Shown in pieces: positions 55,400-63,842 of a stretch of DNA of 64,000 bases. The DNA is taken from positions 310,001 through 374,000 of the forward strand of contig NZ_JAATJH010000005.1 in NCBI RefSeq assembly GCF_011927835.1, given 5' to 3'. Numbering within the stretch: the first letter of the stretch is position 1; the number at the start of each line of letters is the position of its first letter. Origin of the DNA: Neolewinella antarctica (lineage in GTDB: Bacteria > Bacteroidota > Bacteroidia > Chitinophagales > Saprospiraceae). Below the pieces are notes generated by a model that was not told where the DNA came from, searched no databases, and was given only the letters and a program-made list of their open reading frames with translations. Both the position numbers and the translations under genes were made by a program.

Positions 55400-56338
55400 A
55401 TGCGTTATTTAGTATTGGCTGCCATATCTGCCTTATTCTTTTGTTCCTGTGGGGAAGACGCTTTCAGTACCACCGTAGAAATTCCCTTCCCGGAGCACGA
55501 CCCGTTACCGGTGTTCACCATGGACACCAGGAGTGAGGATTCTACGCTGAACTTCAGGGTGAACCTGAGCAGAGGATTACTGGAGGAGCCCGTCAGTGCT
55601 GAGTACCGCTACGACATCAGCTTCCTGCGGAATGGGGAAGTTTTTTTTGCGAGGGAGGCCGTTACGATAAACAGTTCGGACGGAAACCCGAACAAAGTTA
55701 GACTCAACGCCCCCATTTCCGGTGACGTGGCCGATTACGAAGTGCAAGTAAATTTTGATGGCTACGAGGAGATGTCCGCCCGGCAGACAATGCCGACGAA
55801 GCCTTTTATTTCCAACGTAAGCTACGAGCGGGAGGGCACGGTAGACTTCGAAGGCTTTCGGCTGGACGAGATTGAGTTCGACCTTCAGGATGACCCGAAT
55901 ACTGTTGATTACTATGGTTTTCGCGCGGTAAACATATCGCGACTGTTCCGGCTGGATTGTGAGCCGGATACGGTAGCCGGGCAGACACCCGTCTGTGATA
56001 CCGTCGCTTTTGATCGGTACGGGAGTGGACTCTTCCACCAGAGCCCGGACCCCACCCTCAGGCAGAGCGCCGGCTACGGACTGGTTGTTTCCGATGCGGC
56101 CTTTTCTGGCGGTCAGTTCCGCGTGCGCATGGCGGTAGAGAACAACAACGACGCCGACCTCACGCTGGAAGTCTACCACCTAACGGAGGATGCTTACCGC
56201 TACGGCATCTCGCGCCGTGCCTACGTCGATGCGGGAGTCAACCCTTTTGCGGAGCCGGTGAATGTGCACGATAATATAGAAGGTGGGTACGGGTATTTTA
56301 TTCTTGCCAATCGCATTCAGGTGGAGCTGGTGGAATAG
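55400..56338 (+). CDS. DUF4249 family lipoprotein
   Basis: 312-aa protein starting at the ATG at 55400 (MRYLVLAAISALFFCSCGED). The lipobox-like ISALFFC places the lipidated Cys near residue 15, so it should be anchored in the outer membrane. The body is beta-rich with a DUF4249 pattern: EVFFAREAVTINSSDGNPN, YEVQVNFDGYEEMSARQTMP and YGYFILANRIQVEL near the end. It follows the TonB receptor by 181 bp in the same direction; these two families are regular partners, and DUF4249 proteins are thought to act as surface subunits of the receptor. Confidence 0.85.
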   Translation: MRYLVLAAISALFFCSCGEDAFSTTVEIPFPEHDPLPVFTMDTRSEDSTLNFRVNLSRGLLEEPVSAEYRYDISFLRNGEVFFAREAVTINSSDGNPNKVRLNAPISGDVADYEVQVNFDGYEEMSARQTMPTKPFISNVSYEREGTVDFEGFRLDEIEFDLQDDPNTVDYYGFRAVNISRLFRLDCEPDTVAGQTPVCDTVAFDRYGSGLFHQSPDPTLRQSAGYGLVVSDAAFSGGQFRVRMAVENNNDADLTLEVYHLTEDAYRYGISRRAYVDAGVNPFAEPVNVHDNIEGGYGYFILANRIQVELVE

Positions 56339-56376
56339 GTGTGGGTTACTACACTGATGCTCCTCCCGCATACCCC

Positions 56377-56392
56377 GCACCTGCGACCGCGC
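56377..56392. repeat. Copy of the 16-bp GCACCYGCGNCCGCGC element
   Basis: GCACCTGCGACCGCGC, 38 bp after the DUF4249 stop and upstream of the MFS gene. Confidence 0.65.
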
Positions 56393-56495
56393 CCCAGGAT
56401 AAAAAGTAGTCCTGCATCTACCATCACCATCACTTGACCAAAGATTTGACGGAATGGCCCCTCAATGCAAAGCACAAACCGGACCTTTGCGCCCA

Positions 56496-57725
56496 ATGAC
56501 CACCACCCAACTCCTCCGCCAACACCCCCGCTACCTTTCCTACGGCTTCCTCCACTTCTTTTTCTCCGCCGTCGGCCAGACCTTCTTCATCAGCCTGTTC
56601 GTCGACAGCATCAGCGAGGGGATGGGCTGGGAAAAAGGCACTTTTGCGGGCATTTATTCGAGCTTAACGCTGGTGGCGGCCTTCACCCTACCGTTCATCG
56701 GCGCGCAAGTAGACAAAATGCGCGTGCGCTACGTGAGCACGGCAACGATTCTGGCGCTGGCCATCGGCTGCTCCCTAGTCGCCCTGTCGCCTACCGCCTA
56801 CCCCCTAATCTTCGGGCTCTTCATTTGTCGCCTGGGCGGCCAGGGGGTACTGACATTAATTGGCTCGACGACGATCGGGCGCTATTTTAACGAAGGGAGG
56901 GGCAAGGCACTTTCTGCCTCAATTATTGGTATTCCAATCGCCGAAGTAATTATTCCCATCGGGGCGGTTTATTTATTACAAACGCAGGGCTATTCTACCG
57001 TGTGGCTCGTGGCTGCCGGGGCTTTGTTGTTCGTCTTTCTGCCGGCTATTTGGACGCTCATTCGTCGCTACGACAATTTTCAACGGGCGGACACGGTGGC
57101 CGAAGAACAGGCCGGAGCACTAGAAGTCGGGGCGGAAATGCAACGTTCCTACAAGCGCGGTGACGTGCTGCGCGACCGGCGTTTCTGGCTCCTGTTACCG
57201 GCCATTGTTTTCACACCTTTCATGTTTACGGGCCTGATGTTCAACCAGTCGCTCATCGCCGAGCAGCGGGGTTACACGGCGCAGTGGATGGCGCTCGGTA
57301 TCAGTGCTTACGGGACGGCGCGGGTGGTTTGCCTGCTCGTGGCGGGGGAGATTTCCGACCGGATGGGGCCGCGGCGGGCCTTACGTTTTGTCTATTTCCC
57401 GGCTTTCGCGGGCTTGCTTTGTCTGTGGGGAATGGAGAGTGACTTGGCGATTCCCTTCTTTTTCGCACTGGCGGGCATCACGGCGGGCATCGAATCCGTC
57501 CTCTGGCCGGCGCTGTACGCGGAGTGGTACGGGCCGCGGTATTTGGGGTCGATCAAGTCGATGCTGAAGGTCGTCGTGGTGGTGGCTTCGGCGGTGGCAC
57601 CGGTGGTGTTCAGCTACGGCATTCAGTGGGATTTGGATACTACTTTATTATTGCTGGTAGGGTATGCGGCGCTGCTTTTGGCGCTGACGCAGGTGCAACC
57701 CGGGGGGGAAGAGCCACGTTTGTAA
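56496..57725 (+). CDS. MFS transporter
   Basis: 409-aa inner-membrane protein with about 12 hydrophobic helices, including YGFLHFFFSAVGQTFFISLF, LTLVAAFTLPFIGAQVDKMR (a motif A-like loop), LIFGLFICRLGGQGVLTLIG and FWLLLPAIVFTPFMFTGLMF, then ISDRMGPRRALRF as the second-half motif A. I start at the ATG at 56496; an ATG at 56454 would add 14 residues. A helical hydrophilic loop separates the two halves. Substrate unknown; monocarboxylate or nitrate-type MFS are possible relatives. Confidence 0.88.
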   Translation: MTTTQLLRQHPRYLSYGFLHFFFSAVGQTFFISLFVDSISEGMGWEKGTFAGIYSSLTLVAAFTLPFIGAQVDKMRVRYVSTATILALAIGCSLVALSPTAYPLIFGLFICRLGGQGVLTLIGSTTIGRYFNEGRGKALSASIIGIPIAEVIIPIGAVYLLQTQGYSTVWLVAAGALLFVFLPAIWTLIRRYDNFQRADTVAEEQAGALEVGAEMQRSYKRGDVLRDRRFWLLLPAIVFTPFMFTGLMFNQSLIAEQRGYTAQWMALGISAYGTARVVCLLVAGEISDRMGPRRALRFVYFPAFAGLLCLWGMESDLAIPFFFALAGITAGIESVLWPALYAEWYGPRYLGSIKSMLKVVVVVASAVAPVVFSYGIQWDLDTTLLLLVGYAALLLALTQVQPGGEEPRL

Positions 57726-57768
57726 CGGAACGGGGGAGTTGTTATCTTTCGGGTAAAATGCTGTTGCC

Positions 57769-58092
57769 ATGGGGATTGACCAGATGAAAAGGAAATTGAC
57801 GGACTTCATTAAGCACTCCGATAACGAAGAAGAGTTGCTCACCGGAGTCAAAAAACTAATCAGTAGTTACGAGCAATCAACTTCTGATATAATCGAGAAG
57901 AGGAGGAAAGGAATGCGGTTTCCGGATTTGTCGGCGCACCCGAACATTAAGCAGGGGTTCGATCTAGCTGATTATCCGGCTAGAGGTCCGCTCATCGAAA
58001 ATTTTACGGAGAAGTTCTTTGAAGAAACAAAAGATCTGAAATGGGATACCACCGTTGAGGAGGATGCAGCAATGCTAAAATCTCTAGGCTGA
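57769..58092 (+). CDS. Probable antitoxin of a VapC-type pair
   Basis: 107-aa charged protein, mostly helical, without a recognised DNA-binding fold. The stop overlaps the start of the PIN-domain gene by 1 bp (TGATG), the usual arrangement of toxin-antitoxin pairs, and the small size fits an antitoxin. The segment GMRFPDLSAHPNIKQGFDLADYPARGP may be the toxin-binding region. The antitoxin role is inferred from context. Confidence 0.6.
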   Translation: MGIDQMKRKLTDFIKHSDNEEELLTGVKKLISSYEQSTSDIIEKRRKGMRFPDLSAHPNIKQGFDLADYPARGPLIENFTEKFFEETKDLKWDTTVEEDAAMLKSLG

Positions 58093-58538
58093 TGAGCTAT
58101 GTTTTAGATACCAACGTCCTGCTTTATTACGTACGTGATGGGGAAACACGAAATTACATTGCTAAGGAATACGATCCGTTTTCACAGGAGGATCAGCCTG
58201 TGATTTCAATCGTAACGTTAGGCGAAATATATGTCTTAGCGGCCAAAAACGGTTGGGGGCAAACAAGGTTGGCAAAACTTGATAAGCTCATTACCCAGTG
58301 TCAAGTTGTTGAAATTAATAACAATGCATTAGTTAGTATGTACATCGAGATAGAGCACTTAAATCTCAATATTCACCCTAGCCTCTCTCATGGTGCCACG
58401 GACAAGCAGATGGGTAAAAACGATATTTGGATTGCGGCAACGGCTGCCGTAAGTAAACTACCGCTAATTACTTCTGATGCTGGTTTTAAACACCTTGACC
58501 CAATAATAATCAACCTGAATCTATATGTGGTAAAATAA
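58092..58538 (+). CDS. PIN-domain ribonuclease toxin (VapC-type)
   Basis: 148-aa PIN domain. The acidic metal site is visible: SYVLDTNVLLYYV (Asp6), ISIVTLGEIYVLA (Glu near residue 45), KNDIWIAATAAV (Asp), and LITSDAGFKHLD (Asp), as in VapC. The domain would cleave RNA, usually initiator tRNA or rRNA loops, and be held by the upstream antitoxin. Together they form a two-gene toxin-antitoxin module between an MFS gene and a nitrilase gene. It is more AT-rich than its neighbours, consistent with mobility. Confidence 0.85.
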   Translation: MSYVLDTNVLLYYVRDGETRNYIAKEYDPFSQEDQPVISIVTLGEIYVLAAKNGWGQTRLAKLDKLITQCQVVEINNNALVSMYIEIEHLNLNIHPSLSHGATDKQMGKNDIWIAATAAVSKLPLITSDAGFKHLDPIIINLNLYVVK

Positions 58539-58543
58539 CTTTT

Positions 58544-59494
58544 TTATTTTTTGTCTGGTTTGACAAACCCCACCACCCCCTGCCTAGCCCGGTCCACCAC
58601 CAACCGCGTAACGTCCGGCCGGCTATAATGCCCACTCGGGTCAAAATTCTGCCGTTCCCGCAGTACCTCCCGCGCGTCCAAATCCGCGTAAACTATTCCC
58701 TCTTCCCCCGTCAGTGGCTCCACCAGCCAGGTGCCGTCCGGATTGGCGATGCAGGAACCACCGTCCGCCGGCACGTCGGGCATAGTGCTTGTGATTAATT
58801 TGTAGTGCGGCGTTTCCTTCGGTACGTCCTCCCGCCGCATCAATCCGCAGACAGAAACGCAATAGCTCCGCCCCTCCCGCGCCAGGAAGCGGGTGAGTAC
58901 CTCCGTATTTCGGGTATTCCCCGGCCAGGTGGCAATGTGTAAAGTTTCTCCCTGGGCATAGAGTGCGGCGCGCGGTAGGGGCATCCAGTTCTCCCAGCAG
59001 TTCAGGCCGCCGAGCTGGAAACCTTCGATGGGGAAAGTCCGTAGGCCGTGCCCGTCGCCCGGTGCCCAGATGAGCCGTTCCTCGTAAGTCGGTTGTAGTT
59101 TTCGGTGGACGTTCTGGATGATCCCGGCTGCGTCGATGTAGACCCACGAGCAGTAGAGCGAGCTTCCGCCCCGGTCGAGTGGCCGCTCCACGATGCCCAG
59201 CACCACGGCCACCGCGCGCTCCCGGCAGATCGTCGTGATCGGCTCCAAATCCCCCCGTTCGATGCAGACCGCCTCGGTGGCGTAGTGCGCCCAAATATCT
59301 TTCTGGATCGGATCGTCAAAGCTCGCCCCGCCCGTCCCGGACAACCAAAAGGGGTAACCCGGCAGAATCGCTTCGCCGAACGTCACCAACCCGGCACCCG
59401 CGTCCGCGCCCTGAATGATGTACTGAATGATCTTATTGGTCGTGGCCAAGCGATTGAGCCAGATGGGGGCAATTTGAGCTAAGGCAATTTTCAT
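58544..59494 (-). CDS. Carbon-nitrogen hydrolase (nitrilase type)
   Basis: 316-aa cytoplasmic enzyme with the nitrilase catalytic set: Glu in LVTFGEAILPGYPFW (near residue 42), Lys in NVHRKLQPTYEER, and Cys in LGGLNCWENWMPLPR (near residue 160). The Cys-Trp-Glu motif and the length fit true nitrilases or cyanide hydratase-like proteins more than amidases. Residues GADAGAG near the start are encoded by a copy of the 16-bp GCACCCGCGTCCGCGC repeat. It is convergent with the VapC toxin gene (5 bp gap). Substrate unknown. Confidence 0.9.
   Translation of the reverse strand: MKIALAQIAPIWLNRLATTNKIIQYIIQGADAGAGLVTFGEAILPGYPFWLSGTGGASFDDPIQKDIWAHYATEAVCIERGDLEPITTICRERAVAVVLGIVERPLDRGGSSLYCSWVYIDAAGIIQNVHRKLQPTYEERLIWAPGDGHGLRTFPIEGFQLGGLNCWENWMPLPRAALYAQGETLHIATWPGNTRNTEVLTRFLAREGRSYCVSVCGLMRREDVPKETPHYKLITSTMPDVPADGGSCIANPDGTWLVEPLTGEEGIVYADLDAREVLRERQNFDPSGHYSRPDVTRLVVDRARQGVVGFVKPDKK
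59394..59409 (-). repeat. 16-bp GCACCYGCGNCCGCGC element inside the nitrilase gene
   Basis: GCACCCGCGTCCGCGC on the plus strand encodes part of an Ala/Gly/Asp stretch of the nitrilase on the minus strand. It is the clearest case of this repeat inside a coding region. Confidence 0.6.
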
Positions 59495-59562
59495 GATCTT
59501 TTATTAATATCTACGGTCCGGAGTCTAAGGTCCGTGGTAAAGTAACCGATTATGATTTACTT

Positions 59563-59594
59563 TACCCCAGACCCCAGACCCCAGACCCCAGACC
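59563..59594. repeat. CCCCAGA tandem repeat
   Basis: Four consecutive copies of the 7-mer CCCCAGA between the divergent nitrilase and HAD genes. Copy number may vary and could affect spacing of both promoters. Confidence 0.75.
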
Positions 59595-59598
59595 AAAA

Positions 59599-60207
59599 AT
59601 GCCCCACACCATAATCTTCGACATCGGAAACGTCCTAATCTCCTGGGACCCGCGCCGACTATACAACAAACACTTCGCCACCCCCGCGGAAGCCGACTGG
59701 TTCGTCACCAACATCACCCACCTCGACTGGAACGAAGAACAGGACCGTGGCCGCCCCGTCGCCGAAGCTACCGACCTGCTCGTGGCCAAACACCCCGAAT
59801 GGGAAACGGAGATCCGGATGTATTACGACCGCTGGACGGAACACTTCGACGGCGCCATCGACGGCACGGTAAACATATTGAAAGAATTATCGGATAGTGG
59901 TGACTACCGCCTGCTGGCCCTCACCAACTGGAGCGCCGAACTCTTCCCCTGGGCACTGGAAAATTTCGACTTCCTGCAACGGTTCGAACACATCACCGTC
60001 TCTGGAGAAGTGAAGATGAAAAAGCCGAACCCGGATATCTACGAGCATATTCGTGAGAATTATGAGCTGGGCGACTTTTCAGGTTGTATATTCATTGACG
60101 ATTCAGTACGTAATTGCGCGGCGGCCGAGGCGCTGGGGCTGGAAGCCATTCGCTTTGAAAACCCCGCTCAGTTACGTCAAGCACTGAGCGAGCGGAGTAT
60201 CTTATAG
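59599..60207 (+). CDS. HAD family phosphatase
   Basis: 202-aa cytoplasmic phosphatase of the haloacid dehalogenase superfamily, close to the YihX/2-haloacid dehalogenase branch. Motif I TIIFDIGNVLISWDPRRLY (nucleophile Asp), motif II LLALTNWSAELF, motif III KKPNPDIYEHI (Lys), motif IV CIFIDDSVRNCAAAEALG. The cap is the small helical C1 type (residues ~20-100). Substrate probably a sugar phosphate. Monocistronic, starting 6 bp after the CCCCAGA tandem repeat. Confidence 0.88.
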   Translation: MPHTIIFDIGNVLISWDPRRLYNKHFATPAEADWFVTNITHLDWNEEQDRGRPVAEATDLLVAKHPEWETEIRMYYDRWTEHFDGAIDGTVNILKELSDSGDYRLLALTNWSAELFPWALENFDFLQRFEHITVSGEVKMKKPNPDIYEHIRENYELGDFSGCIFIDDSVRNCAAAEALGLEAIRFENPAQLRQALSERSIL

Positions 60208-60278
60208 GGTGATATTCTATATTTTAAGTACTTAGAAAATTTATTATTACTTCTTTCTTGCTCCAACGGCTATCATGT

Positions 60279-60316
60279 CCCCCCTCTACCTTTGGAGAGG
60301 GGCCGGGGGAGAGGGT
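60279..60316. repeat. CCCCTCT-AGAGGGG repeat with GGGGGAGAGG tail
   Basis: CCCCTCT (60281-60287) pairs with AGAGGGG (60296-60302), followed by CCGGGGGAGAGGGTT. This CCCTCTCC-TTTGG-AGAGGG type of hairpin is a dispersed repeat seen in many Bacteroidota genomes. Here it lies upstream of the tricorn-like gene. Confidence 0.6.
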
Positions 60317-60384
60317 TACAAAATGTACGTTTAATATCGTCCAGGTATCCAGGCTGATTATTTCAATAGATAAAACCACCATTC

Positions 60385-63300
60385 ATGCGCCGTCATATCT
60401 TCTTGCTCCTGCTCCCCTTACTTTGCACCTGTGTCCGCGCCCAGACGACGATGCTTCACCAGCCAACAATGTCAGAGGATCACGTTGCTTTTACCTACGC
60501 AAACGACCTTTGGGTCGCCGACCGGGACGGCAATAATCCGCGCCGACTAACGATCGATGAAGGGCGGGAAAGCAACCCGGTCTTCAGCCCCGACGGAAAA
60601 ACGATCGCCTTTTCGGCGCAATACGATGGGAATACGGACGTATTTACGGTGCCGGTCGAAGGCGGCGTGCCCGAACGGCTTACCTGGCACCCTGATGCCG
60701 ATCAGGCAATGGACTGGCACCCTACGGATCGAAAAATTCTTTTTGGTAGCCGGCGGCAAGTTACCACGCGCGCGCACCAGCAATTGTTTTTAATTGGTAA
60801 CGAAGGCGGCCACCCCGAAGGATTAGGCATCCCTACGGCCTGGAATGCCACGTATTCCGCTGACGGAAGGCATATTGCTTATAATCCGCTTCCCGAAGCT
60901 TTTAAACAGTGGAAAATGTACCGGGGCGGTCGTTTCAGCCGGATTTGGATACAGAATTTAAATGATAATTCCGTAGTGGAAGTCCCCACCGAAGGCAGCA
61001 ACGACGTGCAGCCGCAGTGGGTTGACGGGAAGGTGTATTTCCGGTCGGACCGCGAAGGGGAATTTAATTTATTTGTATTCGACCCGGAAAATAAGTCGGT
61101 AGAAAAGCTGACGGATTTTACGGACTTCCCGATTCTGGATTTGGGCGTGGCCCCGATAGCTATCGGGGGTGCAATGGTTTTCGAGCAAGCAGGCCGTTTG
61201 CACACTTACGACCCCGCAACGAAGCGCACCGAGACTATAGACATCGACATCAAGACCGACCTACCGGAAGTCCGCCCCCGCATCGTCTCCGGTAAGGACC
61301 ACCTCCGCAGCGTCGCCCTCAGTCCGAACGGTAAGCGCGTCGTGGCCGATTACCGGGGTGATATTCTGACGGCACCGACCTCGAAGGGCGACGTCCGCAA
61401 CCTCACCGCCACGTCCGGCACCCACGAAAGCTACCCGGAATGGTCGCCCGACGGCAAAACGATCGCCTACTTTTCCGACGCATCCGGCGAGCACCAGCTG
61501 CACCTCTACGACGTAAAGACGAACGAAGCCCGGGAAATAAACCTTAACGGAACGGGCTTCTACGCCTACCCACACTGGTCGCCCGACAGCAAGCAAATCG
61601 CTTTCGTCGATAACGGCCGTAACCTTTACGTCGTCGATGCCGCTAGCGGGGAAGTAACCAAGGTGGACCAGGACGATAACTTCTTCCCCGGTGCTTATCG
61701 CGATCTCTTCGGGAGCTGGTCCCACGACAGTAAGTGGCTGGCCTACGCCAAGATAACCAACACTAATTTTGAGCGCGCTTTCGTGTACGAAGTCGCTACG
61801 GGTGCCAGTAAGCCGGTCTCCGACGGGTACAGTAACGTGACCGAACCCATTTTTTCCCGCGACGGGAAATACCTCTACCTCTCGGCCTCCACCGACGCCG
61901 GGCCGGCGATCAACTGGTTCCAGCAATCGAGCCAGGATATGGAAGTCTCTAACTCCGTCTACCTCGTTACGTTACAAGCCGAAACCGTCTCGCCCCTCAA
62001 GCGGATGAACGACGTTGAGGTGCTGGAGGAGGAAGGTGAAAGCGATGAAGTAGATGACGACGACGATGACAGTGACGACGAAGACAAAAAAGAGGAAGAA
62101 GCACCCGCCGTCCAAATCGACTTTGCCGACATTGAACAGCGCATCATCGACCTACCCATGTCCGCCGGTAGCTACGATAATCTCGCGGCAACGGAAAGTG
62201 GCTTGCTATTCATCTCCCGCACCGACGAGGGCAGCAAACTCATGCACTTCTCCCTGGAAGAACAAGAGGCTAAAGAAGTTATGGAGGCGGACGGCTTTAT
62301 GCTGAGCAGCAATGGCTCCAAAATGCTCGTCAACGCGGATGGCACCTGGATGCTCGGCGATACGGGGAAACAAGCTGAAGACAAGGTGAGCCTCGACGGC
62401 CTCCGCGTGAAAATCGACCCCCGCGCCGAGTGGGCCAACATCTTCCAGGAAGCCTGGCGCGTCAACCGCGACTTCTTCTACGACCCCGGCATGCACGGCG
62501 TCGACTGGAAAGCTGCGCGGGAGAAATACGAACCCTTCGTCGCGCAGGTCCCCACCCAGGACGATCTCTACGAAGTGATGACCTGGATGATGAGCGAGCT
62601 CGGCGTCGGCCACCACCGTTTTTCAGGCCCCGCCCCACTAACGGATCGCCCCGATCGGATATCTGGTGGTCTCCTCGGTGCTGACCTGGCGGTGGAAAAT
62701 GGTCGCTACCGCATCAAAAAGATTTTCGGCGGCCTCAACTGGAACCCTGATTTGCGGAGCCCGCTCACGGAGCCCGGCGTCAATGTAGAAGCAGGGGAAT
62801 ACATCATCGCCGTAGATGGCCAAAACGTCGTCGGTACGGATAACTTTTACCGATTTTTCGAAGACAAAGCCAGCCGCATCGTTACCTTGACCGTCGCTCC
62901 GAACGCAGACGGCAGCAACTCTCGCGACGTAGAAGTCACGACGATCGACGGCGAATACGACCTTCGCAACCGCGACTGGGTGGAGGGCAACCTCAAACGC
63001 GTAACCGAGGCGACGGACGGGCGCGTAGCCTACGTATACGTCCCCAACACCGCCGGCGCCGGCCACCAGTACTTCAAGCGCTACTTCTTCCCCCAGGTGA
63101 ACCGCCAAGCCATTATCGTTGACGAACGCTTCAACGCTGGCGGGCAGATTGCCGATTATTACGTCGAGTTGCTTAGCCGGCCTTACCAAAATAGCTGGAC
63201 CTACCGCTACGGTGCCGATCAGCAGGGGCCGCTGGCGGCAATTCACGGGCCGAAAATATTATTGGCCAATGAGATGGCTGGCTCCGGCGGCGACCTTTTT

Positions 63301-63630
63301 CCCTACTTGTGGAAATTGTACGGCCTCGGCCCCATCGTAGGTAAGCGGACTTGGGGCGGACTGGTCGGCGTCCTCGGTTACCCTGAATTCATTGACGGTG
63401 GTTCCGTCACCGCGCCCAACGTCGGGTTCTGGGATAAGGATGGTTACAGCGTGGAGAACGAAGGCGTCGCGCCGGATATCGAAGTCGATCAGTTGCCGGC
63501 CATGATGAATGAGGGCCGCGATCCGCAACTGGAACGGGCGATCACGGAGATCTTAAAAGCATTGGAGGAGAACCCGCCGGTGGTGCGGGAGCGGCCGGCG
63601 TTTGAGGTGCGGGGGACGGGGCGGAAGTAG
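60385..63630 (+). CDS. Tricorn-like S41 family protease, exported
   Basis: 1081-aa exported serine protease. The signal peptide MRRHIFLLLLPLLCTCVRAQ is followed by a beta-propeller of WD40/TolB-type blades (residues ~30-520; NPVFSPDGKTIAFSAQYDG, PEWSPDGKTIAYFSDASG, PHWSPDSKQIAFVDNG), a tricorn C1-like helical domain (ANIFQEAWRVNRDFFYDPGMHGVDWK), a PDZ domain (~740-850; GEYIIAVDGQNVVGTDNFY), and the S41 core with the catalytic Ser in LANEMAGSGGDLFPY and GKRTWGGLVGVLG. An acidic insertion (residues ~550-575, rich in Asp/Glu) between propeller and protease is unusual. It likely degrades peptides in the periplasm. Confidence 0.92.
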   Translation: MRRHIFLLLLPLLCTCVRAQTTMLHQPTMSEDHVAFTYANDLWVADRDGNNPRRLTIDEGRESNPVFSPDGKTIAFSAQYDGNTDVFTVPVEGGVPERLTWHPDADQAMDWHPTDRKILFGSRRQVTTRAHQQLFLIGNEGGHPEGLGIPTAWNATYSADGRHIAYNPLPEAFKQWKMYRGGRFSRIWIQNLNDNSVVEVPTEGSNDVQPQWVDGKVYFRSDREGEFNLFVFDPENKSVEKLTDFTDFPILDLGVAPIAIGGAMVFEQAGRLHTYDPATKRTETIDIDIKTDLPEVRPRIVSGKDHLRSVALSPNGKRVVADYRGDILTAPTSKGDVRNLTATSGTHESYPEWSPDGKTIAYFSDASGEHQLHLYDVKTNEAREINLNGTGFYAYPHWSPDSKQIAFVDNGRNLYVVDAASGEVTKVDQDDNFFPGAYRDLFGSWSHDSKWLAYAKITNTNFERAFVYEVATGASKPVSDGYSNVTEPIFSRDGKYLYLSASTDAGPAINWFQQSSQDMEVSNSVYLVTLQAETVSPLKRMNDVEVLEEEGESDEVDDDDDDSDDEDKKEEEAPAVQIDFADIEQRIIDLPMSAGSYDNLAATESGLLFISRTDEGSKLMHFSLEEQEAKEVMEADGFMLSSNGSKMLVNADGTWMLGDTGKQAEDKVSLDGLRVKIDPRAEWANIFQEAWRVNRDFFYDPGMHGVDWKAAREKYEPFVAQVPTQDDLYEVMTWMMSELGVGHHRFSGPAPLTDRPDRISGGLLGADLAVENGRYRIKKIFGGLNWNPDLRSPLTEPGVNVEAGEYIIAVDGQNVVGTDNFYRFFEDKASRIVTLTVAPNADGSNSRDVEVTTIDGEYDLRNRDWVEGNLKRVTEATDGRVAYVYVPNTAGAGHQYFKRYFFPQVNRQAIIVDERFNAGGQIADYYVELLSRPYQNSWTYRYGADQQGPLAAIHGPKILLANEMAGSGGDLFPYLWKLYGLGPIVGKRTWGGLVGVLGYPEFIDGGSVTAPNVGFWDKDGYSVENEGVAPDIEVDQLPAMMNEGRDPQLERAITEILKALEENPPVVRERPAFEVRGTGRK
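61151..61168. repeat. CCCCGATAGCTATCGGGG palindrome inside a coding region
   Basis: A perfect 18-bp palindrome within the tricorn-like gene, coding for part of VAPIAIGGAM. Related to the intergenic copy at 39800-39817. It may be a dispersed palindromic repeat that stays in frame. Confidence 0.65.
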
Positions 63631-63669
63631 TACGAATTTATTCCATGAAGTATGGTCGGATAAGTCCCG

Positions 63670-63710
63670 GAGGGGCGTCTACCGTAGCGAGGGTGCGTAG
63701 CCCCTCGTTT
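63670..63710 (+). terminator. Possible terminator of the tricorn-like gene
   Basis: GAGGGGC (63670-63676) and GCCCCTC (63700-63706) can pair, with an alternative inner CGAGGG/CCCTCG stem, followed by GTTTTCGTT. It lies 40 bp after the stop at 63630. Confidence 0.5.
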
Positions 63711-63740
63711 TCGTTATGAATAGCTAATCATAATAAATAT

Positions 63741-63756
63741 GCGCGGTCGCTGGTGC
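63741..63756. repeat. Copy of the 16-bp GCACCYGCGNCCGCGC element (inverted, one mismatch)
   Basis: GCGCGGTCGCTGGTGC between the tricorn-like and carbinolamine dehydratase genes. Confidence 0.55.
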
Positions 63757-63842
63757 CAGGTGAATGAAGGAAAAGCAAAGGAAAGCACCCACAACATTCA
63801 CCCCCGCCCCAACGTCTAACCGAAGCGATAACCAAGCCCCCC

